From NCBI RefSeq assembly GCF_040581415.1, contig NZ_CP114014.1:434001-498000 (forward strand): DNA of 64,000 nt, written 5' to 3'. The notes beneath the pieces are model-generated. The model was not told the DNA's origin, searched no databases, and saw nothing but the letters and a program-made list of their open reading frames with translations. This document shows, in pieces, positions 40,732-49,687 of the stretch (within the stretch, counting starts at the first letter, position 1; each line of letters opens with the position of its first letter). This DNA is from Paraconexibacter sp040581415 (GTDB taxonomy: Bacteria; Actinomycetota; Thermoleophilia; Solirubrobacterales; Solirubrobacteraceae). Position numbers and translations under genes: made by a program.

Positions 40732-40884
40732 GCGCGTCGCCGTTGCCCTTGCCCTTGCCCTTGCCCTTGCCGGGCTTGCCACCCGACGAGCAACCACGTC
40801 GTGGCGCCCCAGCCGCGGAGGGCCATGACCGATCGCCCGCCACCCCCGGCACCACAGCCCCACTGAGCGCCGGAACAGCGGTCG

Positions 40885-41277
40885 TCAGACTCCCGCCGGG
40901 CGGTAGGTGCCGAACGACCAGGAGTTGCCGTCCGGGTCCCGGACGCTGAAGTGCCGGCCGCCGTAGTCCGCGTCGTAGGGCGCCCGCTCGTCCGTCGCCC
41001 CCGCAGCGATCGCCTGCTGGTACAGCGCGTCCACCTCGGGACCGGCCTGCACCACCCAGTAGATCGAGGAGCCGCCCAGTGGCTGATCGACGCCGTCCTC
41101 CTGACCGGTGCCGCACATGAACATCGCGCCGCCGATCGTGAGCTCGGCGTGGTCGACGCTGTCCCCCGAGTCGGGGTAGGCGGCGACGACGACCGCGCCG
41201 AACGCGGCCTCGTAGAAGTGCATGGTCTCGCGCGAGCTGATGCGCAGGGCGGGGATGGCGACGGCGGTGGTGGTCAT
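40885..41277 (-). CDS. VOC family protein
   Basis: This is a 130-residue protein with two beta-alpha-beta-beta-beta repeats of the VOC fold: 'ALRISSRETMHFYEAAFGAVVVAAYPDSG' and 'AAGATDERAPYDADYGGRHFSVRDPDGNSWSFGTY'. It resembles PhnB/YdhR-like glyoxalase homologues. The substrate is unknown. An AraC regulator is encoded 125 nt upstream on the same strand and may control it. Confidence 0.85.
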   Translation of the reverse strand: MTTTAVAIPALRISSRETMHFYEAAFGAVVVAAYPDSGDSVDHAELTIGGAMFMCGTGQEDGVDQPLGGSSIYWVVQAGPEVDALYQQAIAAGATDERAPYDADYGGRHFSVRDPDGNSWSFGTYRPAGV

Positions 41278-41402
41278 GGACAGCACGCTACGCCGCGCCG
41301 GCGCCCCCGTCTTGCACAAATGTGACCGCCCCGACCGCCGCGACCCGACGGGCACCGGACCGGGTGATGAATCCCGGTGTGGGTGCCTGGGGGAGGGGCA
41401 CG

Positions 41403-42230
41403 TCAGAGGTGGAAGCCCGCCGTGCCCCGCTCGGCCATCAAGGTCGTCGGCGTGGCGCCGGAGAAGGCGCGCAGCTCGCGGGTGAAGTGCGCCTGGTCGG
41501 AGAAGCCGCAGGCCGCGGCGATCCGCCCGAGCTCGTCGTCGCCGCAGCGCAGCCGGTCGACCGCGCGCTCGAACCGCAGCAGCCGGCCGTACGTCTTCGG
41601 CGTCATCCCCACGTCCTCCCCGAACCGGGCGGCGAGGTGCCGGCGGCTGCAGCCGATCGCGCTGACCAGGTCGCCGATCGGGACCTGCCCGCCCGTCGCG
41701 ACCAGGCGTCGCCAGGCCCACTCGACCTCGGGCGACAGGCGCGGGGCGCTGTCGAAGCGGCGCAGCAGGAAGCGGTCGAGGACCGCGAAGCGCGCCGGCC
41801 AGCCGACGGCAGCCGCCAGCTCGTCCACCAGCAGCACCGCGTCGCGGCCGAGCAGGTCGTCGAACGCGACGATCCGGTCCGTGAGCTCCCGCCCGGGCAC
41901 GCCGAACAGCGCGCGGGCACCGAGCGGGGTGAGGTCGAACTGCAGCGAGCACGCGTAGCCGCGGTGCTCGGCCACCACCGGCCGGTCGATCAGCCCGCCG
42001 ACGAACGACGTGAAGCGGGTCAGGGGGACGTCGTTCGCCACGCCCTCCCCGAGCCACCACGCGTCCTCCAGCGCCAGGATGACCGCGACGCCGCCGAACG
42101 GCAGCTCCCGCCGGCGGATCGGCTCCGGCGACCACTCCCGGAACCCGCTGTAGGACTGCACGTGCGAGCGCAGCAGCGGGTGCGGCGCCCGGGCGACGTG
42201 TTCGATCCCGCTCGCCGCCGCCGTGCTCAC
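41403..42230 (-). CDS. AraC family transcriptional regulator
   Basis: This is a 275-residue regulator from GTG 42230. The C-terminal AraC DNA-binding domain has two helix-turn-helix units, 'IGDLVSAIGCSRRHLAARFGEDVGMTPKTYGRLLRFERAVDRL' and 'LGRIAAACGFSDQAHFTRELRAFSGATPTTLM'. The N-terminal half (about 1-150) is a ligand domain of the DUF6597 type with 'RELPFGGVAVILALEDAWWLG'. It follows ettA on the same strand (22 nt between) and precedes a VOC gene, a likely target. Confidence 0.93.
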   Translation of the reverse strand: MSTAAASGIEHVARAPHPLLRSHVQSYSGFREWSPEPIRRRELPFGGVAVILALEDAWWLGEGVANDVPLTRFTSFVGGLIDRPVVAEHRGYACSLQFDLTPLGARALFGVPGRELTDRIVAFDDLLGRDAVLLVDELAAAVGWPARFAVLDRFLLRRFDSAPRLSPEVEWAWRRLVATGGQVPIGDLVSAIGCSRRHLAARFGEDVGMTPKTYGRLLRFERAVDRLRCGDDELGRIAAACGFSDQAHFTRELRAFSGATPTTLMAERGTAGFHL

Positions 42231-42252
42231 CGCACCCGCCCCGCTCCCGCCG

Positions 42253-43906
<1,654 letters not shown>

Positions 43907-43908
<2 letters not shown>

Positions 43909-45451
43909 GAACCGTCCAGGATACGCGTCTGCAGCGGAGGGCACCCGGAAAAGCGCGCTCCTGCGCGGCTTCACGCTGATCCCGGGACTGCTGATGGTGA
44001 TCGTGCTCCGCGTGAGCACCCTCGTGGCGTGGCCCGCGGCTGCCGTGTGCGTCCTCGCAACGGCCCGGGTACCGGCCTGGTGGCGCGCCTGGGCGGGCCG
44101 GACGCTCACCCGCGCCGCCCATCAGCGCGCGCACGCGTGGCTGCTCACGGAGACCCGCTCGGGACGCGCCGCCGCCGACGTGCCGGTCGCCGTCCCGGTG
44201 CTCGGCGTCCACGTCCAGCGCCGCTCGCTGCTGGTCCGCGTGCTCCTGCTCGCGCCGCTCGCGCTCGCGCGCTGGGTCATCGGCACGTTCGCCGTGCTGG
44301 CGGCGTTCGCGGTCTGGATGTGCCGGGTCTTCGCGGTGCGCCACCCGCGCTGGCTGCGCCGACTGCAGTGGCGACTGCAGGCCCTCTGCGGGGACATCGA
44401 CGCGTACGTGCTGCTGCTGGTGCCCCGGCGCCCGCGGCTGCCGGAGGTCGACCCGCGCCTCGCGCCCGGCGGCGTCGCGCTGCAGGACCATCCGCCGCTG
44501 CCGCCGTGGTCCCGGCGCATGGGCCGGCTGTCGATCGTCCTGGACGCGGTCGCCGGCGTCGTCGTCGTCGGCGGAGTGGCGGGGCTGGCCGTCGCGCTCG
44601 GGGCCGACCTGGACGACGACCAGGTCGTCGTCCTCGGGCTCGACCTCCTGATCCAGACCCTCGCGCCGGCGATGGGGTTCCTCCTCGCCGCGTCGCAGGC
44701 ACCGCTCACGGTCGCGCAGCTGGGCCTGCACGTGCTGCGTCCGCTGCGCAGCGCTGCGCTGGCGTTCGGGCTGATCGCGAGCTACGCGGTCCTGCTGCTC
44801 TCGTTCGCGCTGCTGGCGACGCCATTCGCCGCGGAGGCCGCGGCGGAGGGTGGCGGGATCATCCCCGACGACTCGGGCCTCGCCTGGACCATCGTCTTCA
44901 TCGGGCTGGCGACGGTCATCGCGCCGGTGTTCGAGGAGGCGTTCTACCGCGGGGTGATGTTCCAGGCGCTGCGCGCGCGCCGGGGGACGTGGACCGCCGC
45001 CGTGGTGTCGTCGATCGCGTTCGCCGCCGCGCACCTCGAGTTCGCCCCGGTCGCCCTGATCAACCGCGCCCTGATCGGGATCGGGCTCTGCTACCTGTTC
45101 GCGCGCACCGGGCGCCTGCTCCCGGGCATGTTCGCGCACTCGATCAACAACGCGCTGGTCGTGCCGCTGACGATCGGGTGGACGTGGCAGGTCCCCATCG
45201 TGGTCGTCGTGTCGCTCGTGCTGGTGTGGGCGCTGGCGTGGCTGGCGAGCCGCCTGAAGGGGGAGTGGGACCCGTTCAAGCGCGCGGCGCGGACCGGGGG
45301 ACCGGCCGGCGCGGTCCCGATCGCCGTCGCGGCGGTCCCGATGGCGCTGCCGCCGGCGCCTGGACCCGGACCCGGGCGCCTGCCGTGGCGAGATCCGGCC
45401 CCGCCCCCGCGGAAGCTGTGGTCGGACTGGAACGAGGACGCGGACGAGTGA
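43907..45451 (+). CDS. CPBP family intramembrane metalloprotease
   Basis: This 514-residue membrane protein has a large N-terminal region of two paired helix sets, then a C-terminal CPBP (CAAX protease, Abi) domain at about 330-440. The catalytic motifs are present: EEAFYRG, the His in FAAAHLEF, and HSINN. A Pro-rich tail (LPPAPGPGPGRLPW) ends the chain. Start is uncertain: ATG 43907 overlaps the ettA start codon, and ATG 43993 (MVIVLRVSTL) is possible. Family members process prenylated or bacteriocin-like peptides, or act in immunity; no substrate is visible here. Confidence 0.85.
43918..43923 (-). promoter_or_regulatory. -10 box TATCCT for ettA
   Basis: It is read on the minus strand 9 nt before ATG 43908, implying a leaderless or near-leaderless ettA mRNA. 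It lies inside the first codons of the divergent CPBP frame. Confidence 0.5.
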
Positions 45452-45563
45452 GGCGACCGTGGCGAGCCGCGCGCCGTCACCCTCGACGTCCCGTCCGAGC
45501 CGCCCGCCGGCCCGCGGCCCGCCGGGCTCGCCGCCACTGCGTGTCGGGACGGGGGTCGAGCGG

Positions 45564-45569
45564 TACCCT
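45564..45569 (+). promoter_or_regulatory. -10 box TACCCT for J-domain/TPR gene
   Basis: It ends 9 nt before GTG 45579 with no Shine-Dalgarno sequence between. Confidence 0.5.
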
Positions 45570-45578
45570 GATCCGTCC

Positions 45579-46826
45579 GTGGCGCAGATCCTCGACATCG
45601 AGCAGGCGATCCTCCTCCTGGAGATCGAGCCGCCGTTCGGCCAGCGTGAGGTCCAGCTCGCCCGCCGCCGTCTCGCGAAGATCTGGCACCCCGACCTGGC
45701 GCCCCCAGGGAAGCAGTACGAGCACGAGCGCCACCTGAAGGCGATCAACGAGGCCGCCGACACGCTCGAGCGGATGGCCGAGGACTCTCGCGGTGGCCGC
45801 GTCTCGCGCAACGCCGTCAAGGTCAGCGCGCAGGCGGCGCGGCGTGCCCGAGAGGAGGCCGGGCGCCGCAACTACGAGGCCCAGGAGCGCGAGCGGGCCA
45901 TGGCGAAGGACCGGGCCGAGAACGATCCGTTCGGCGCGCAGGTCCCGACGCACTCGGTCGTCCACCGCTATTGCCGGTGCCTGTCCTATCCCGAGTGGGG
46001 CGTGGGCTCGGTCACCGGCATCTACTTCACAGGCGACGAGGACGACGTCCAGCAGTGGGCGCGGGTGAAGTTCCAGGTCGGGGTGCGGACCGTCCCCGCC
46101 GGCAGCCTGCAGTTCGTCGACTTCTCCAAGCCCGACCCCGGGGCCGACCGCGTCCAGCGCTTCCTGACCGCCGCGCAGCACGCGATGGCCGAGGGCAAGT
46201 TCGAGCTCGCGGCGCAGCGGCTGATCTACGCCCGCGACGCCGAGCCGGACAACGTCCCCGTCCTGCGGCTGATGACGCTCGCGTTCTGGCAGGGCGGCAA
46301 CCTGCCCGCCGCCGGGCGCGCGGTCCGCGACTGGGCGCGCGTGGACAGGGACCGCCCGGCACCGCACCGCTACGCGAGCCGGATCTACGAGGACATGCGC
46401 GCCTACGACCTCGCGGCCGAGTCGGCCGACCGTGCCGCCGCCCGGGGTGCGCCGGACGCGAGCGCCTACGCCCGCGTCGGCCGGCTGCGCCTGCGGCTCA
46501 TGCAGCGTGAGGCCGCGGTCACTGCCCTGGAGCAGGCCCGTCGCCTCGGCCCGTCCGTCGACGCGCTCCTGGATCTGGCGCTGGCCCACCACCTGGGCGG
46601 CGACATCGGCGGTGAGGTCACCGCCACCGAGCAGGCCATCCACCTCGACGGCGAGGACCCGGTCGCCTGGGCGCGCCACGCGCACGCTCTCGCCCGGACG
46701 GACCGCGTGTCCGACGCGATCCGCGCCGCCGGTCGTGCGGCCGAGCTCGCACCGGACGACGCCGAGGTCGGCGCGCTGCTCCAGCGCCTGCGCGACGCCG
46801 TTCCGCGCGCGCTCCCGGCTGCCTGA
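45579..46826 (+). CDS. J-domain-like protein with TPR repeats
   Basis: This is a 415-residue cytosolic protein from GTG 45579, set by the -10 box; an upstream frame to 45459 is Pro/Arg-rich with no domain. Residues 1-65 (QREVQLARRRLAKIWHPDLAPPGKQYEHERHLKAINEAADTLERM) form a J-domain with the HPD motif that stimulates DnaK. A charged linker (about 80-120) leads to a small beta domain with three Cys (HRYCRCLSYPEWGVGSVTGIYF is in this stretch). The C-terminal half (about 190-405) is a series of TPR units. It lacks the Gly/Phe and zinc parts of DnaJ, so it is a specialised co-chaperone of unknown client. Confidence 0.8.
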   Translation: MAQILDIEQAILLLEIEPPFGQREVQLARRRLAKIWHPDLAPPGKQYEHERHLKAINEAADTLERMAEDSRGGRVSRNAVKVSAQAARRAREEAGRRNYEAQERERAMAKDRAENDPFGAQVPTHSVVHRYCRCLSYPEWGVGSVTGIYFTGDEDDVQQWARVKFQVGVRTVPAGSLQFVDFSKPDPGADRVQRFLTAAQHAMAEGKFELAAQRLIYARDAEPDNVPVLRLMTLAFWQGGNLPAAGRAVRDWARVDRDRPAPHRYASRIYEDMRAYDLAAESADRAAARGAPDASAYARVGRLRLRLMQREAAVTALEQARRLGPSVDALLDLALAHHLGGDIGGEVTATEQAIHLDGEDPVAWARHAHALARTDRVSDAIRAAGRAAELAPDDAEVGALLQRLRDAVPRALPAA

Positions 46827-46994
46827 GCCGGCTTCGGTCGGCCCACGCCGGACTTGACGCATTCGTCCGCCGGATCGGCGACGGCTTGGCGCGAACGGCG
46901 TATCGTCATCGCGGCTGCTGCCGCACGGCGATACGTCGGATATCGATCCAGCGCATCACCGTGCGACGGCGCGTGTTCCCGCTCCCGAACCCTC

Positions 46995-48860
46995 ATGCGT
47001 GCCTCCATGTCGACCTCATCCCCGCGGCGTTTCCTCAGCCGGCTGCTCGCCCTCACGATCGCCTCCGCCGCGCTGCTGACGCTGGCCACCCCGCCTGCGG
47101 CCCAGGCCGCGGCCCCCGGCCTCAACGTCGCGTTCATCTCCGATGCGGCGCTGAACCCGGCGCTGGCCACCGGCGCGAAGTACATCCGCATGTTCGTCGC
47201 GTGGGAGAAGCTCGAGCCCGAGGGCCCGGGGCAGTATCCGGGCTACACGAACATCCCGAACCCCGGTGCCGCCAACAACGTCGCCGAGTTCGACAACGCG
47301 ATCCGGACGATCAACAAGGCCGGTGCCAAGCCGATCTTCGTGATCGTCGGCGCGCCGCAGTGGGCCAACGGCAGCACCGACGTCCTCGTCCCGCCGAAGG
47401 ACCCCGCGAGCTACGCGAGCTTCTTCGGCCGCTTCGTCGACCACACCTCGAAGGTGGGCGACATCGCCGCGTACGAGGTCTGGAACGAGGAGGACGCCGC
47501 CGAGTTCTGGCACGGACCCGTGGGTGTGGACAGCTACGGACCGATGCTGCGCCAGTCCTACGACGCCGCGAAGAAGGCCAACCCGAACGCGGTGGTCCTC
47601 ACCGGCGCGACCACCGGCAACAACGCCGCGTGGATCAAGGGCCTATACGACGCGGGCCTGAAGGGCAAGTTCGACGGGGTCGCCGTCCACACCGACACCG
47701 CCTGCCTGCAGTTCGGCCCCGATCGCATCTTCCGCGACATCCCCGGCAGCCCGCTGAACCAGTACACGTTCCTCGGCTACCGCTCGGTCCGCGACGTGAT
47801 GGTCGCGGCCGGCGATGCGAACCTCGGGATCTGGATGACCGAGCTCGGCTGGAGCAGCACCACGACCACCTGCGAGCGCGGCGCGTCCGCGGGCAAGGCC
47901 CCGGCCGGGGCGGGCGCGAACCAGGCCCGGTTCCTGACCCAGGCCTACCAGTGCATGGCGCACGACCCGTACGTCGTCGTCGGCGCGTGGTTCACGTTCT
48001 CCGACCAGACCTTCTACTCGACCGACGAGCTGAACAAGTACGGCATCGTCGACTCAGGCGGTGCGCCGAAGCCGTCGTACGCCGCGTTCAAGACGGTGGC
48101 CGACGCGAACGGCGGTGCGGCCGGGCCATGCGGGGACACGGTCGGGCCGACGGTCGCGTTCGCCCCGAACCAGCCCGTCGTCTTCAGCTCGTCGCTGCTG
48201 ATCACGGGGGTCGCGACGGACCAGACCGAGCCCGGCGTGGCGCCGGCCGGCCTCAAGCGGATCGTCGCCAGCATCAAGGGCGACAACATCTTCGCGCTCA
48301 GCGACTCGGCGCCCGAGGCGGCCACCAAGGCCGTGGACGGGGTCCCGGCGTCCCGGACGTGGGGCGGCGCGAAGGACCTCCCGGACGGCAACCACGTGAT
48401 CACGATCACCGCGGTCGACAACAACAACAACGTCAACACCGCGAACCTGACGGTCTGCAAGGGAGCGAGCTGCTCGGCGGTGGCCTCGGCGTCCTACACG
48501 CCGAAGGTCGTCTTCGCCACGGGCAAGCAGCCCGCGTGCAAGCGGCTGCGGTGCACCATCAAGGGGACGCTGCGCACCCCGGCGGGGCAAACGCCGGCCG
48601 GCCGGGTCCGCGTCGAGTGGCAGAGCCAGGCCAAGACGTTCGCGAGCGTCAAGGTGAAGGTCGGCGGCAAGACGCGGATCAAGCGCGTCGTGAAGCTCAA
48701 GTGGGCGACGTTCCACAAGGGCGGCGCGGCAGCCGACAAGCCGTTCACGTTCAGGCAGACGCTCAAGCGCAAGGGCAAGTGGCGGGTGCGCGTCCTCTAC
48801 GACGGCGTGCTGCCGGCGCTGAAGACGACGTCCGCGTTCAAGTCCTTCACGGCGCGCTGA
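46995..48860 (+). CDS. Secreted glycoside hydrolase (clan A TIM barrel) with Ig-like tail
   Basis: This is a 621-residue protein from ATG 46995 or 47007, with a signal peptide (RLLALTIASAALLTLATPPAAQA). The catalytic domain (about 45-370) is a TIM barrel like GH39/GH5: 'AYEVWNEEDAAEFW' carries the acid/base Asn-Glu and 'WMTELGWSS' the nucleophile Glu. An Ig-like domain follows (about 375-500), then a basic beta-tail with two Cys (CKRLRCTIKG) ending in TARs of the type seen in neighbours. It should cut a beta-linked polysaccharide outside the cell; the substrate is unknown. The stop overlaps the convergent plsC end by 14 nt. Confidence 0.82.
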   Translation: MRASMSTSSPRRFLSRLLALTIASAALLTLATPPAAQAAAPGLNVAFISDAALNPALATGAKYIRMFVAWEKLEPEGPGQYPGYTNIPNPGAANNVAEFDNAIRTINKAGAKPIFVIVGAPQWANGSTDVLVPPKDPASYASFFGRFVDHTSKVGDIAAYEVWNEEDAAEFWHGPVGVDSYGPMLRQSYDAAKKANPNAVVLTGATTGNNAAWIKGLYDAGLKGKFDGVAVHTDTACLQFGPDRIFRDIPGSPLNQYTFLGYRSVRDVMVAAGDANLGIWMTELGWSSTTTTCERGASAGKAPAGAGANQARFLTQAYQCMAHDPYVVVGAWFTFSDQTFYSTDELNKYGIVDSGGAPKPSYAAFKTVADANGGAAGPCGDTVGPTVAFAPNQPVVFSSSLLITGVATDQTEPGVAPAGLKRIVASIKGDNIFALSDSAPEAATKAVDGVPASRTWGGAKDLPDGNHVITITAVDNNNNVNTANLTVCKGASCSAVASASYTPKVVFATGKQPACKRLRCTIKGTLRTPAGQTPAGRVRVEWQSQAKTFASVKVKVGGKTRIKRVVKLKWATFHKGGAAADKPFTFRQTLKRKGKWRVRVLYDGVLPALKTTSAFKSFTAR

Positions 48861-49569
48861 CGCCCGCGCCGTCGAGGTCCCCGTAAAGGGCGCGGACCTC
48901 GCCGAAGATGCGTTCGGCTGCTTCGACGGCCTGCTCGCGCGTCGGCGCGTCGACCCGTTCGAGGCTCAGCGGCGCGCCGTAGCTGACGCGGATCCGCGGG
49001 AACCGGCCGCGACGCCAGCCGCCCCGGATGGCGAGCGAGCCGTGGATCGCGACCGGGACCACCGGGACGCCGGACTCCAGCGCCAGCCGGCCGATGCCGG
49101 GGCGCGGAGTCCCGAGACCGCCGCTGCGCGAACGTCCGCCTTCGGCGTACATCCCGACGCAGCCGCCGGCGGCGAGGATCGCGTGGGCCGTGTCGAACGC
49201 CGCCTGGTCGTTGAACCCGCGGCGGACCGGGAAGTGGCCCGCGACCCGGAACAGGTACCCGAGCGCGGTGCGCGGCCGGAAGAACTGCGACTTGGTCATG
49301 AACCGGATCCGGCGACGCAGGAAGACGCCGCAGAAGAAGTGGTCCATGTTGGAGAAGTGGTTCGGCGCGAGGATGAAGCCACCGTCCTGCGGGACGTTGT
49401 CGCGTCCGGTGGCCCGTGCGCGGAAGAGCCCGAGCACGATCGGCGTGAGCAGGACGCGGGTGAGCGTGTAGGTCCAGCCCGGCTCATGGGTTCGCGCCCA
49501 GTCGTGGTACGGCGTGAGGGCCTCGGCGGGGCGCTCGTCGCGATAGACCTGCTCCTTGATCTCGGGCAC
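48847..49569 (-). CDS. 1-acylglycerol-3-phosphate acyltransferase (PlsC family)
   Basis: This is a 240-residue membrane-associated acyltransferase. Motif I is NHFSNMD (HxxxxD catalytic pair), motif II 'KSQFFRPRTALGYLFRVAGHFPVRRG', motif III YAEGGRSRSG in place of EGTRS, and motif IV 'GVPVVPVAIHGS'. It adds the second acyl chain to lysophosphatidic acid or a related acceptor. GTG 49569 is the start. EGGR instead of EGTR is a common variant in actinobacteria. Confidence 0.9.
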   Translation of the reverse strand: MPEIKEQVYRDERPAEALTPYHDWARTHEPGWTYTLTRVLLTPIVLGLFRARATGRDNVPQDGGFILAPNHFSNMDHFFCGVFLRRRIRFMTKSQFFRPRTALGYLFRVAGHFPVRRGFNDQAAFDTAHAILAAGGCVGMYAEGGRSRSGGLGTPRPGIGRLALESGVPVVPVAIHGSLAIRGGWRRGRFPRIRVSYGAPLSLERVDAPTREQAVEAAERIFGEVRALYGDLDGAGVSAP

Positions 49570-49687
49570 TCGGGGAAAGTTTCTTTGACTCTGGGAAGGA
49601 ACCGGGGATAGTGGCCGTCTGAGAGTACGTTCTCTTACACTTCAGATTCATGCGCCGGCTCGCTGCGGGGGCACAGAAAGGTCGCAA

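Larger units (their letters stand above)
40248..40884. other. Gene-free region with structured repeats (copy B)
   Basis: No open frame has protein-like content. In minus-strand orientation the region reads: hairpins B2 and B1, two 61-nt direct repeats, a stretch shared with copy A (around CGCAGTTCCCA), then three 37-38-nt tandem units. This is the order seen on the plus strand at 7.5-8.0 kb. A short CCCTTG array lies at 40745-40770. Confidence 0.7.

Noticed and set aside
43909..44109. N-terminal extension of EttA to 44109
   Set aside because: The extension is antisense to the CPBP gene and EttA homologues begin at the MSSQYVYTMHK-like start; a -10 box precedes ATG 43908.
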